A stretch of DNA of 64,000 nucleotides, from the NCBI RefSeq assembly GCF_024721155.1, contig NZ_JAHVAP010000006.1, positions 248,001 through 312,000 of the forward strand, in the 5' to 3' direction. The translations under genes were made by a program, and so were the position numbers. The notes below the pieces were generated by a model, which saw only the letters and a program-made list of their open reading frames with translations, did no database searches and was not told where the DNA came from. The stretch comes from Mucilaginibacter phenanthrenivorans. GTDB lineage: Bacteria > Bacteroidota > Bacteroidia > Sphingobacteriales > Sphingobacteriaceae. The stretch's first letter is position 1, and each line of letters begins with the position of its first letter. Shown one piece after another: positions 33,450-42,078 of the stretch.

Positions 33450-33584
33450 GTATTGCATTATCAGAAAACCAGGAAGCTGACTTCCTGCAAACAGGAAGTT
33501 CACAATAACCCTTTCACCCTTATGGTATAAGGGAAAGTGAGGTAAAAGAGGGGGTTGTCCCACCTTTTTACTATAGTGCCCCCT

Positions 33585-33758
33585 AGGTACCTAGGAAAAA
33601 ACACCCTCTCGACCCACCCTTTTCAACAAAAGAATGAATTGGCAGGCTCAAAGGAATACTGGGACACCATAGTTTCCGAGCTTTTGGAGCTTCAGCAGAT
33701 CCTCACACCCGAAGAACCTATAACGCAAGACGATGAAGCTGACCTGTTCTTTCGATAA
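33585..33758 (+). pseudogene. Duplicated C-terminal fragment of recombinase 2
   Basis: It repeats the last 57-58 codons of the recombinase (RYLGKNTLSTHPFQQKNELA ... DDEADLFFR) with a few changes and one extra residue. It has no catalytic domain and no start of its own. It is part of copy 2 of the segmental duplication. Confidence 0.85.
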
Positions 33759-33801
33759 AACTGCCACTGGCCATTTGCATTATACCTGGTACCATGGCGG
33801 C

Positions 33802-34305
33802 ATGACGAATACCACAAAATACCCAAACAACCTCCGCCACTACCGGCTCAAACGAAAGTTCACTCAGCAGGAAGTGCTCGGGCATCTGGGACATGCCAGT
33901 GCCAGTCGGCTTTCCGCCTGGGAAAACGGGGAAGCGGTGCCTGCAACGCAGCACTTGGTCACCTTAAGACATGCCAGTGCCAGTCGGCTTTCCGCCTGGG
34001 AAAACGGGGAAGCGGTGCCTGCAACGCAGCACTTGGTCACCTTATCCCTCCTGTATGGGGTACCAGTCGACAAGGTGGTTGGAGGGTTTGCTAAGCAGAA
34101 GAAAGCGGCTGTCACGCAAAAGGCTGCTTTTAATGAAAGTCTACTTACACCCGCAAATCAATTCTTGAATTATTCCGGAAAAAATCATGATGACATGAGA
34201 GAAGCGCGGAATACCAGAGTTTTCTTTGGAATTCGCGCGCTTGGTAGACGGAACGCGCGAAATGTCGAACTTTTTGGAGGACTTACAGTTGATCGTGCAT
34301 TCTAA
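33802..34305 (+). CDS. HTH regulator, copy 2, with replaced C-terminus
   Basis: 167 residues from the ATG at 33802. It has the same HTH and the same internal 26-residue tandem repeat as the gene at 32620. After NHDDM the sequence switches to an unrelated Arg-rich tail (REARNTRVFFGIRALGRRNA), caused by the end of the duplication. The tail shared with the recombinase accessory ORF is lost. It may still bind DNA and compete with copy 1, or it may be a decaying copy. Confidence 0.6.
   Translation: MTNTTKYPNNLRHYRLKRKFTQQEVLGHLGHASASRLSAWENGEAVPATQHLVTLRHASASRLSAWENGEAVPATQHLVTLSLLYGVPVDKVVGGFAKQKKAAVTQKAAFNESLLTPANQFLNYSGKNHDDMREARNTRVFFGIRALGRRNARNVELFGGLTVDRAF
33891..34046. repeat. 78-bp tandem direct repeat in HTH copy 2
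   Basis: Units begin at 33891 and 33969 and match the repeat at 32709. The tandem event therefore predates the larger duplication. Confidence 0.92.
34232..34261. repeat. Hairpin at the end of the duplication
   Basis: TTCGCGCG / CGCGCGAA with a 14-base loop. The right arm overlaps a 28-bp sequence that recurs at 38472. Confidence 0.6.
34254..34281 (+). repeat. Dispersed repeat, left copy
   Basis: This 28-bp sequence containing GTCGAACTTTT recurs at 38472-38498 with four differences. The two copies enclose about 4.2 kb of cargo. Confidence 0.55.
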
Positions 34306-34471
34306 GAATTCTATCAACCAATACGAGAACACATAAAATACCCACACAATTTTAGAGCATACCGAAAAACAATTGTGAGCGTCCGCACTCGTGCAAAATG
34401 AATAGATCTTTAAACAAAAGTAGAGGAGCTCGAAATAAAGAATTCTCGTTGAAAAAATTAGGCAGCAGTTT

Positions 34472-35830
34472 TTAACTTTTTAACAAGTAATTGATTAAAA
34501 AATAGATACAGCATAATCCATTTAAATAAATAGCTAGAAAAAGCAGTAACAGGGGGCGTCTTTCGTATTTAAGTTTATCTAACTTCACCCCTACTGTAAA
34601 AAAAATAACCGAAACATATATTAAAGCATTCCCAAACGTTCTTTGGGGATTGTGAGGATGTGGACTGATTGTAAATGGTGTAAAATTGTCTATTTTGTAA
34701 ACATGCTTGTGTAGACTGTCGTAGCTTCTATAGGTAATCAATGCCCATAAAAGGGGTAATAAAACCATCCATAAAATAACCTGCCAGCCGCCATAACCGT
34801 AATCCCACCACAACCAGATGAACTTGTCGAAGACCCACCCTAGTTTCAAAAAACTGAAATGAAGATATCGATAGTTTTGATACTCTTTATCCACCAGTTC
34901 ATAACTTTCGATTTGATAATGTTTGCTGAAATTCTCCAACAGCCTTTTGTAAATAACTTTGCAAGATGTATAATCAGCCCTCGTTGTAGAATCAAGTTTA
35001 AAATTTCTCCAATCGATTTGCAGATTTTCAATCGGAACATTTAGCACGTATAAATTCACTTTTCCTTTAATTTTACGACAATTTCTCAAATCCAACGTAA
35101 CATTATTGTCGAAAGTTAAATTTACTAGCGACAAACTGGCTCCCAAGTTTCCTGAAATATAACTGTCCTTTTGTATACTGCAATCGCTCATTGACATGGC
35201 ATCTGTTACTGTGATTTCACTGAACTGTATTTTGCCAACAATTGAGTTTGCTATCGATACTTTTCGAAAAAGGCTATGATCAAATTCAAGTTCATTTAAA
35301 AAATGGCTATAATCAACTCGAAGCTTTGCTATTTGGTTATAACTTGCTGTAAAAGTCTTAAATGAAGACTCGGACAAGTTGTAGTCACGAATTATCATTT
35401 CATGCATATCGTGCGACTCAACAGTATCTTTCATTAAGTCAAAATTATAGCCCCTGACGTGAAAGAAATTGATACTTTTTAGTCTACTAAGAGTTAGAAT
35501 AAATCTCGGCATCTCAAAATTATTCATTTGAATTTCTTTTATGAGACTTCCCCCTATTTCGATACTGTGTGGTACAGACGAATAATTATTATCTGTACGA
35601 ATAATTGCATGCAACGACTTAACTGGATCTAAGGTTAAAGTGCTATCTTTAATACCCAAAAAAACATAATTTGAATCTACACCACGCTTAGCTAATTTTA
35701 TAGGAGTTACCCGTATGAGACTATCTGAGTATACAGGTTTCGGTTTCATGGAATTTGCTGAAATACAGCATAGTAATAGCGATAAAATAAAAACAAACTT
35801 GATTTGGACTCGATTTGTAAACTCGTTCAT
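34472..35830 (-). CDS. Membrane protein with repeat-rich exported domain, 452 aa
   Basis: A signal peptide (about 8-26) is followed by about 270 residues rich in short hydrophobic-polar repeats resembling a pentapeptide or Leu-rich beta-helix (FKTFTASYNQIAKLRVDYSH). A C-terminal region with three or four transmembrane helices follows (WQVILWMVLLPLLWALI, ALIYVSVIFFTVGVKL, LLLFLAIYLNGLCCIYFLI). The FTVGVK stretch is only superficially like a potassium-channel filter. It is convergent with nothing and divergent from the next gene. Function unknown. Confidence 0.6.
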   Translation of the reverse strand: MNEFTNRVQIKFVFILSLLLCCISANSMKPKPVYSDSLIRVTPIKLAKRGVDSNYVFLGIKDSTLTLDPVKSLHAIIRTDNNYSSVPHSIEIGGSLIKEIQMNNFEMPRFILTLSRLKSINFFHVRGYNFDLMKDTVESHDMHEMIIRDYNLSESSFKTFTASYNQIAKLRVDYSHFLNELEFDHSLFRKVSIANSIVGKIQFSEITVTDAMSMSDCSIQKDSYISGNLGASLSLVNLTFDNNVTLDLRNCRKIKGKVNLYVLNVPIENLQIDWRNFKLDSTTRADYTSCKVIYKRLLENFSKHYQIESYELVDKEYQNYRYLHFSFLKLGWVFDKFIWLWWDYGYGGWQVILWMVLLPLLWALITYRSYDSLHKHVYKIDNFTPFTISPHPHNPQRTFGNALIYVSVIFFTVGVKLDKLKYERRPLLLLFLAIYLNGLCCIYFLINYLLKS

Positions 35831-35916
35831 GCAACGCTTTTTTTATTATGATAAAATAGTTAAGGAAATACGAATAAATCTAAATAAATTTAGATTCCTA
35901 AATGCCTTTCGTTGAT

Positions 35917-36348
35917 ATGAAAAAGAAGTATCTTTTTGTAATAGTAATACTCGTTAGTTGCCAACCATCCAAACAGGATAGAATCAAGGAATATAAAGGG
36001 GGCTGCTTACTGTCAGTTAATGAAAAAATCGACAGAGATTTTGCAAGAATACGTTTTATAACCCCTATGGACAGTCTTAAAGTACTATACGAAGACAATT
36101 GTCAGTGTAAAGCCGAACAGTTAGTGGAGCGTTTTAGTAATAGTGAACTTGAAAGAATTTTAAGTCTTCCCGACAACGAAACTAAGCAAATTGTTGACCC
36201 AGTGATTAAACCGTGTATGGTCGTTTTTGAAAAAAAGATTACCCAATTCCTAGACAGAGAGAAAGAGCGTCAGGAGAGTCTTATTGACGCCATAAATCAA
36301 AAAACTAAGCCAGACTCAACGCCAAAAGCGCCGGTTAGTAAAAAATAG
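35917..36348 (+). CDS. Lipoprotein, 143 aa
   Basis: The start at the MKKKY ATG (35917) gives a compact signal ending VILVSC, a lipobox; the upstream ATG at 35902 adds five residues. The mature part has two more Cys pairs (NCQCKAEQL, KPCMVVFEK) and a Lys/Glu-rich C-terminal helix. The family is not recognised. It is divergent from the membrane protein at 34472, 70-90 bases away. Confidence 0.65.
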   Translation: MKKKYLFVIVILVSCQPSKQDRIKEYKGGCLLSVNEKIDRDFARIRFITPMDSLKVLYEDNCQCKAEQLVERFSNSELERILSLPDNETKQIVDPVIKPCMVVFEKKITQFLDREKERQESLIDAINQKTKPDSTPKAPVSKK

Positions 36349-36421
36349 TATAAATGTTATTGAGGATTTTCACTCTGCTCCGTGTTATGTAGCTAAATTT
36401 AGAAGACAATTGTGATAATTT

Positions 36422-37165
36422 ATGATACTTGGCTTTTTTGACGAGTCCAAATGCCAGCCTGATAATCCGTATTATCATATCGGTGCAATTTGCTTAGACG
36501 AAGCGACCGCATTTGCCATTGAGAAAGAAATCACCACTATTGCCTTAGAAGTTTTTGACGACAGCCAACTATCTTCGGCCACTGAGTTCCACGCAGTAGA
36601 CATCTACCATGGTAAGAAAGTCTTTAGAGGAATGACTAATCCTGCCGAAAAGGTAGCTATCTTGGCAAAGTTCGTTGAAATCCTACCGAAGAAAGAGGTC
36701 GGACTATCGACATTCAGATAAATTGCGACTCGCTCGCTGCGGGGAAAAACGCCGCCGATATTGCCTTTATGTTTCTTTGTGAAAAGGTAAACGACTTTGT
36801 TCGAGGACATAAATCCATCGGCATTTTGATAGGCGACCGCGAGAGCGACAAAGTGTCAGAGAGGTTTTCAACTGACCTTTCAAAGTATCGTGACACCGGC
36901 ACCGAGTTTGGTTTGGGTTTGGACGGACCATAAAAAACTTATTTGAATCCGTTCATTTCACTCATTCCATCTAAGCCGCTTTTTGCAATTGGCGGATATC
37001 TATACATTTATATTGCAGTTTAGGAACAGGAATAAAAATTCGGTAACCCTAAGTCATTCATTGTTGCTGAACATTTTAAAGCAAAATGCCGGAAACCTCT
37101 GCCCATCAAAGTACAAGGAGTGGCCGAAGTCTAAAATATTTGTCACTCCTACTGCTCCATATTAA
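36422..37165 (+). pseudogene. DUF3800 protein gene broken by frameshifts
   Basis: The first frame (36422-36721) holds FFDESKCQPDNPYYHIGAIC, the acidic start of DUF3800. The reading continues in another frame from about 36708 (DIQINCDSLAAGKNAADIAF to GTEFGLGLDGP) to a stop at about 36933. A third frame gives ESVHFTHSI, and from 36983 MQLADIYTFILQFRNRN, the family's C-terminal motif, completes the domain. At least three frame changes are needed, so the gene is dead unless sequencing errors explain it. DUF3800 has an RNase-H-like fold and is common in islands. Confidence 0.75.
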
Positions 37166-37320
37166 AATGCATCAGGAATTCTAGAAATACAATGAACTTA
37201 TTTCGGCTAAACCTCTGTATATCAAGAAAAACATAAGCGGTACTGAATGACCGTTAGCGTCTTATATTTAATTTTAATGCTTGACAAAGTCTTGATTGTT
37301 TGCTATCATTATGTGAACAA

Positions 37321-37452
37321 ATGAATATTTACCCCCAGCAAGACGATGCTTTCGGTCGCTGGATACGGGAAACAGAAATGCCCTCTATTGCTTAATGTTT
37401 CAAACAGTAGAGGACATAGGAAACATACCCGACTTCAATGTCGGGTTTTTTT
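37321..37452 (+). ncRNA. Candidate structured RNA or leader
   Basis: Three hairpins in series: CCAGC/GCTGG (37335-37362), CCTCTA/TAGAGG (37382-37413) and the terminator CCCGAC/GTCGGG (37428-37445) with seven T. A 24-codon ORF (MNIYPQQDDAFGRWIRETEM and four more) starts at 37321 and ends between hairpins 1 and 2, so this may be an attenuator with a leader peptide for the gene at 37483. No clear promoter was seen. Confidence 0.4.
37428..37452 (+). terminator. Terminator before the coiled-coil gene
   Basis: CCCGAC TTCAAT GTCGGG followed by seven T. Confidence 0.8.
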
Positions 37453-37482
37453 GACGATAATTTGAACCTTAAACTTTAAAAC

Positions 37483-38346
37483 ATGAGCACTTTTTTTCGA
37501 GAAGGCTATGAGAAACTAAACGATAAAATTTCCGAACTACGGGAGGAGGTAAACGGTCTGAAGTACACACTTCTGACCTCTCATATCGTCAATTCTTGGG
37601 AAACAATAGGTGATTTGATGAAAGAAATTCAAGAAGATTTCAAGTCAGTCCGCTACCCGACAAGGCAAGACCGGGACAGTGCCTGGCAAGAGTTTTTTGA
37701 ATTGAGACAAGAAATTTTTCTCAAAAAAAATCAAAGATTTGAGCACGTGTCAGGGAATCACAAGGATATGCTATTTGATATGCTTGGAGGATTGGAATAT
37801 TGGCAGTTGAGGGAAGGCTTACGACAAATGTTTTTCACCGAATTAAACGTAATCAAGGCGGAAGTGATTGAAAATGGGAAAAAATTAAATGAGGCGGGAA
37901 AGTACTTTTCATCAGTCAAACACGAAATGACGGGAGATGACAAGTCTACAGTTTTTAACAAAATAAAGGAAATAAGGGAAAGTCACGACGAGTTTTGGAC
38001 TAATTTTAAAGATCGGTCGCAAGAGCTACATGAGGCCAAGGAGGATCGAAGAAAGGACTACGAAGAACGACAAGAGCGAAAGGAAAGGGCAAAAAACAGT
38101 TTAATTGAAAATATAGAGAACAACAGGGAAAAGCTTGAAAAGGCCGAACATGCACTAGCAAAACAAGAACTCCATCGAGATGATTTGGAGGAAAAACTCG
38201 AAAGCGCCTATTCGGATAGCTTTAGGGAAAGATGTGACGGATGGCTGGATGAGTGCAAGGAGAAAATTAGTGATATAGAAAGTTATATTGATAAATTAAA
38301 AAGCTGGATTTATGATGGTGAAGATCGGCTGAGAAATTGGGACTAA
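37483..38346 (+). CDS. Coiled-coil protein, 287 aa
   Basis: ATG start. Heptad-like charged sequence dominates, with the longest coiled coil at about residues 175-287 (Glu/Lys/Arg-rich). The middle part (about 85-125) is more globular with GLEYWQLREGLRQMFFTELN. There is no signal peptide or enzyme motif. A terminator stands directly upstream, so its expression may depend on read-through or on a promoter in the 30 bases between. Family not recognised. Confidence 0.65.
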   Translation: MSTFFREGYEKLNDKISELREEVNGLKYTLLTSHIVNSWETIGDLMKEIQEDFKSVRYPTRQDRDSAWQEFFELRQEIFLKKNQRFEHVSGNHKDMLFDMLGGLEYWQLREGLRQMFFTELNVIKAEVIENGKKLNEAGKYFSSVKHEMTGDDKSTVFNKIKEIRESHDEFWTNFKDRSQELHEAKEDRRKDYEERQERKERAKNSLIENIENNREKLEKAEHALAKQELHRDDLEEKLESAYSDSFRERCDGWLDECKEKISDIESYIDKLKSWIYDGEDRLRNWD

Positions 38347-38471
38347 TAAGAAAATGAGCCTTTATTACATATTATTATTTCAGACTTAAACCATCATCGC
38401 TTCTGTCCTTTATTAGTCTAAGCTTTGTCTAAACACAAGGGTTCTCAGCGTTTTGTTTAAGGCTTTTGCAA

Positions 38472-38498
38472 CGAGCGAAAGTCGAACTTTTCGGAGAA
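38472..38498 (+). repeat. Dispersed repeat, right copy
   Basis: Matches 34254-34281, including the 11-base identical core GTCGAACTTTT. It lies in a 238-base gene-free stretch between two convergent genes. Confidence 0.55.
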
Positions 38499-38584
38499 TT
38501 TGAAAGGAATCTCAAATATGAAGTACTGGGCTTTCTTACTAATATTATTACGGTTAGGAGAAGCAAATTACTGATTTTAATTAG

Positions 38585-39313
38585 TTAATCATCTTTATTC
38601 CAATCCCATTCAAGCGTAGGGTAAAACTTTTTTAGGAATGATTGCAGGTCATATTTCTGACCTTGATACTTATACTCAATTAATTTGATAAAAAATTGAC
38701 CATCCTTTTTTTCCACGATAACTTTACATTTATAATGACCATTTCTCCATGCAACATTTATGTTATAGAAAAATGAACTCAATTTCGAATCACCTATATC
38801 AGCAGAGTAAAAATGATAATAGCGTTTGGGACTTATTACTAATATCGACTCATTCTTCATAAATAGCGATGAAAAAAATGTGGAGTCTCTTTCATTAGAA
38901 ATAGATGTTAATTTGTTCGACTTAGCATACGCGTAATAATCTATAAAATTAACTGACAGGGAATAAATGGGTAATCGATGTCTGTTAGACAAAACAAATG
39001 TCAATATTTGCGTCTTAGGGTATACGTATGCGGTGAAAATTGGCAAATCTGCACCTTTCAATTCTTCAATAAATTCACTTTTAAGTGAATCAACTTTTTT
39101 TTCTTGAACTTTGGTTTCATTAGAACTAATGTGTTCTTTTTGTCTCGTTGCTAATGCACCAATTATTACGCAAACTACTAACATTAAAATTTTAAACCCA
39201 AATTCATCAAGGTAAGGGCGTTTAAATTTTTGGGCAATTTCTTTGCTAAACGTTAGCAGACCCAATATCAAGGTACTTAAAAGTATTAAAAAGTCACATA
39301 GAATGCTCATCAT
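38585..39313 (-). CDS. Two-helix membrane protein, 242 aa
   Basis: Two transmembrane helices near the N-terminus (about 5-22 and 42-60) precede a short coiled region and a soluble beta-rich domain of about 150 residues (FTAYVYPKTQILTFVLSNRH). No family was recognised. It lies 37 bases after the PD-(D/E)XK-like gene on the same strand, so the two may be co-transcribed. Confidence 0.6.
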   Translation of the reverse strand: MMSILCDFLILLSTLILGLLTFSKEIAQKFKRPYLDEFGFKILMLVVCVIIGALATRQKEHISSNETKVQEKKVDSLKSEFIEELKGADLPIFTAYVYPKTQILTFVLSNRHRLPIYSLSVNFIDYYAYAKSNKLTSISNERDSTFFSSLFMKNESILVISPKRYYHFYSADIGDSKLSSFFYNINVAWRNGHYKCKVIVEKKDGQFFIKLIEYKYQGQKYDLQSFLKKFYPTLEWDWNKDD

Positions 39314-39350
39314 TTTACTTTGATTTATTATTAATTCAGTAAGTATTCAA

Positions 39351-40568
39351 TCAAATCTTATCAAAGTGAAATGCCATAACTTCCATTTGCACTTCTTTTT
39401 CCGCATCCTGCTTCAATCGGAAGATATAGCTAAATGAGGTTTCGCCATGCTGACCGTTGGTTCTAACGTAATAGGGATGAAGGCGTGCTTCGGTCCTGAT
39501 ATTATTTAGAACGCTTGTAAAGTCATTCCCTTTTACAAACATCATAACCGCTACTTTTGAATCGCGCCAAGTAAGATAACGGTCAAATAGCTGCGTGATT
39601 GTAGCTTGAAAACCCGAGGCTCCTGTCCAAAATTTGCATTCTGCAACAAAGAGATTACTGCCATCGGGGGCGTATTTCAGAATTATGTCTGTCTTGCCTC
39701 CACTGTTAAAAGTCTCACCAGTTGCAGTTACACCATCATAACGCAATTCGAGTTGGCTTAAAAATACGTCCCTAATGCCGTTTTCATCTTTTCCTTTGTA
39801 AAGGGACGGCTTTCTTTCCATCCCTCTTCCAACCCCGTTTAATAATTCTAAAAGGTGCTCGTACGTTTCTTGGGCGATTGATGGGGATGCTGAAAATACT
39901 TTCTTTTTATCGACATTGGGCTGCGGTAGAATTTTTCGCTGAATCACAGGAACACTAAATAGGGAATTTGTGTCATCGTTCACCTTTAAGTTGATGGCTG
40001 CGAAGAACTCGTTTTCCTTTAACAGGCTCGCTTTGCGTTGGCGAAAAATTGGTTCAATAATTCCAGATAATTGGTTATTCCAGGCATTAATATTTGTATT
40101 GGCGTTGTTCAGGTTTGCAAAGGCCGCACTTTTCGCTTGCTCCTTTTGTCTGTTGAATTCGCCAGCGTCCTGTTTATCAATGCCAAAAGTGAAAGACACA
40201 CTGCCTCGATGTTCGTTGACATTTATGTCATATGAGGTCATCGACCATGGATTTGGTCGTAGTCGGAATATGTCGGACGCCCCTGTAAATTGGTAACTAA
40301 TCGTAAAATAGTAAACATCTACCACATACCTTTCATCGTGAAAACGGCTTTCACGAGACTCTCTTTTCTTTACCGGCTCGCCAATATTTTCAGTGGATAA
40401 ATCAATAACTAAGGGTTCTAGGGCATATCTGTTTTGGAGATATTTTAGATATTCATTTTCGTCAACTTTTAGGATATATTCTTTGGTCTGCCTTTCAACC
40501 TCTGATTTGATTTGATTTTTCCAGTTATCAGTAGCTTCAGTGATGCTTAATTCGTTAAATGACCTCAT
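39351..40568 (-). CDS. PD-(D/E)XK nuclease-like protein, 405 aa
   Basis: The C-terminal third has GGKTDIILKYAPDGSNLFVAECKFW (catalytic Asp and ExK, with Glu-Cys-Lys), the signature of restriction-endonuclease-fold nucleases. A helix GFQATITQLFDRYLTWRDSKVAV then follows, as in Mrr/VRR-like members. The N-terminal two thirds are unrecognised and may sense a target. The 242-residue membrane protein follows at once. Together they look like an accessory or defence unit; the role is inferred from the fold and setting. Confidence 0.72.
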   Translation of the reverse strand: MRSFNELSITEATDNWKNQIKSEVERQTKEYILKVDENEYLKYLQNRYALEPLVIDLSTENIGEPVKKRESRESRFHDERYVVDVYYFTISYQFTGASDIFRLRPNPWSMTSYDINVNEHRGSVSFTFGIDKQDAGEFNRQKEQAKSAAFANLNNANTNINAWNNQLSGIIEPIFRQRKASLLKENEFFAAINLKVNDDTNSLFSVPVIQRKILPQPNVDKKKVFSASPSIAQETYEHLLELLNGVGRGMERKPSLYKGKDENGIRDVFLSQLELRYDGVTATGETFNSGGKTDIILKYAPDGSNLFVAECKFWTGASGFQATITQLFDRYLTWRDSKVAVMMFVKGNDFTSVLNNIRTEARLHPYYVRTNGQHGETSFSYIFRLKQDAEKEVQMEVMAFHFDKI

Positions 40569-40661
40569 TTATTCTAAATATCTGTATTAATTGATTTGAT
40601 TAGTTGTAAATGCTGCTTGTAACTTTTTTAACCCCTCCGCAACACCACATATGTGAAAGAG

Positions 40662-40901
40662 TTATTTCAGCCAACACCCCGTTACTGCGCTGATAATGGA
40701 ACAGGGCAGGGTTTTGGATTCGCTGCTATAAATCAATAAATAGGTACTAATGCCTAACAGAATAAATGTCACAATGATCCGCATGATGGGTAATGTTCTG
40801 TTTTTGAATTTTTCCAAAAACAATCCCGTGAATAAACCGATTACACCTGCGACAACAGGGGTATAGAAACTGACGGAATTCGCGATTAATAACATGGTCA
40901 T
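40662..40901 (-). CDS. Small membrane protein, 79 aa
   Basis: Two transmembrane helices (about 12-30 and 39-58) with a short positive loop (KFKNRTLP) between. ATG start, 23 bases after the upstream gene on the same strand. Not recognised. Confidence 0.5.
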   Translation of the reverse strand: MTMLLIANSVSFYTPVVAGVIGLFTGLFLEKFKNRTLPIMRIIVTFILLGISTYLLIYSSESKTLPCSIISAVTGCWLK

Positions 40902-40924
40902 TATATAATTGATACAATAATGTT

Positions 40925-41179
40925 TTAATTACGCAAAATCCTAATATTGGCGTCTTTTAGATTTAGCCCAGCATTTTGCACAATTGCGTCAAATTCTTCA
41001 TCTTCGGTCACATTGTTAAGCGTGCAGTCTCCCTCTTCATCCAATGGGCCAGATATGACGTCACCCAAATTGATTTCCGTAGAGTCTGACATCTCGAACA
41101 CAGAATAAGTTCCGTCTGAAAGTTTTACGGCGTACATGGCTCTTGTGCGATTTAATAGTGCGATATTTCCCTCAAGCAT
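40925..41179 (-). CDS. Hypothetical acidic protein, 84 aa
   Basis: A soluble, acidic beta-like protein (MYAVKLSDGTYSVFEMSDST ... GDVISGPLDEEGDCTLNNVT). The pattern suggests a small beta-barrel domain, but no family was recognised. It may be in one unit with the membrane protein downstream. Confidence 0.6.
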   Translation of the reverse strand: MLEGNIALLNRTRAMYAVKLSDGTYSVFEMSDSTEINLGDVISGPLDEEGDCTLNNVTEDEEFDAIVQNAGLNLKDANIRILRN

Positions 41180-41282
41180 GGTTGGTTTATTAATTTCTTA
41201 AAGATGCTAATTTTCTTAGATTTTTTAGTTAAGATAATCGGTATATTTGATAAGTTGTTTTTGAAAGGTAAAAGATAAATTT

Positions 41283-41486
41283 ATGGAACCCCGTATATTA
41301 ACAGATGCAGAATTAGCTAAAGAACAGTTATTTAAGAGTAAAGTACGCGAACTGGAAATTCAATTCAGTAAGCCTATCAACCTTAGTCTATGGACAGATG
41401 ACCCAAAATTGATTTTTTTGAATGGTGAGGAACTGGATTCATCAATAAGAGATAAGGTCATTGAATTACACAAGGAACTTTTTTAA
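41283..41486 (+). CDS. Hypothetical protein, 67 aa
   Basis: ATG start and a soluble charged protein (TDAELAKEQLFKSKVRELEI). It ends within four bases of the convergent gene at 41483. Not recognised. Confidence 0.5.
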   Translation: MEPRILTDAELAKEQLFKSKVRELEIQFSKPINLSLWTDDPKLIFLNGEELDSSIRDKVIELHKELF

Positions 41487-41959
41487 GTGGCGATATAGGT
41501 TATTTTAATTTGTAAAGGCTCCGCATCGATGCCATTTCTTAAATCGGTAACAGTAAATTGTGGCCGAAACTCTTGCATGTCAATTTCATTCATAAGTATA
41601 TGGGTATCGATATTCATAAGCTTTCGTTCAAACTCCAATTGTTCCGAATAATAACGCATTTTGAAGATGCTATTACTTTTGTACATAATCAGCATCTCAA
41701 TACCTAAAACTCCGTTTAAAAACTCGCCATATTTATTTCCATGAAACTGGGGATTAATAGGCAGTGCGCCCATTATTGAGGAAACTGGAAACTCCATGTC
41801 AATTTTATGATATTTGAATATCAACGCCTGGACGATCTCCCCAAGCATTTCAATATTTGCCAGCATTTCATGCGCATCGTCAATTAAAACATGTATCCTC
41901 AATAAACGATCAGGCCCTTTTAAGGGCTTTAATTCATAAATTCTTAAATTACCTATCAT
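41483..41959 (-). CDS. Hypothetical protein, 158 aa
   Basis: A soluble mixed alpha/beta protein with no signal peptide. Segments such as LRIHVLIDDAHEMLANIEML and GVLGIEMLIMYKSNSIFKM look like a compact globular fold. No family was recognised. It overlaps the end of the convergent 67-aa gene by four bases. Confidence 0.6.
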   Translation of the reverse strand: MIGNLRIYELKPLKGPDRLLRIHVLIDDAHEMLANIEMLGEIVQALIFKYHKIDMEFPVSSIMGALPINPQFHGNKYGEFLNGVLGIEMLIMYKSNSIFKMRYYSEQLEFERKLMNIDTHILMNEIDMQEFRPQFTVTDLRNGIDAEPLQIKITYIAT

Positions 41960-42078
41960 GAAATCGCTTTGTTGGTATTGTGATTGGGCTTAGTTATGGC
42001 CTGTCCGGCTTAGGTCAAATTTATTAAAAATGTGCGATGTTCAAATGTCCAAAACTAGATATCTGATTTTTAAACAAG

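Larger units (their letters stand above)
33100..33574. other. Non-coding region with a series of terminator-like hairpins
   Basis: No gene is supported. Four hairpins occur: AACCCCTGAGG/CCTCAAGGGTT (33206-33234, T-run on the minus strand), AAAAGGTCTTT/AAAGGCCTTTT (33307-33332, T-run on plus), CCCTC/GAGGG (33428-33442, seven T on plus) and TTTCACCCTTAT/ATAAGGGAAA (33512-33536). These look like leftover ends of former transcription units. Confidence 0.55.
33575..34197. repeat. Segmental duplication, copy 2
   Basis: Second copy of 32394-33021. Similarity begins at TAGTGCCC and stops at GACATG (34192-34197), after which the sequence is unrelated to copy 1. Confidence 0.85.
37166..37482. other. 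Non-coding region holding a candidate structured RNA
   Basis: Upstream of 37320 nothing was recognised. The rest contains three successive hairpins; see the entry at 37321. Confidence 0.4.

Noticed and set aside
34472..35830. Potassium channel with a TVGV filter
   Set aside because: The filter is not TVGYG, no pore helix pattern surrounds it, and the segment looks like an ordinary membrane helix.
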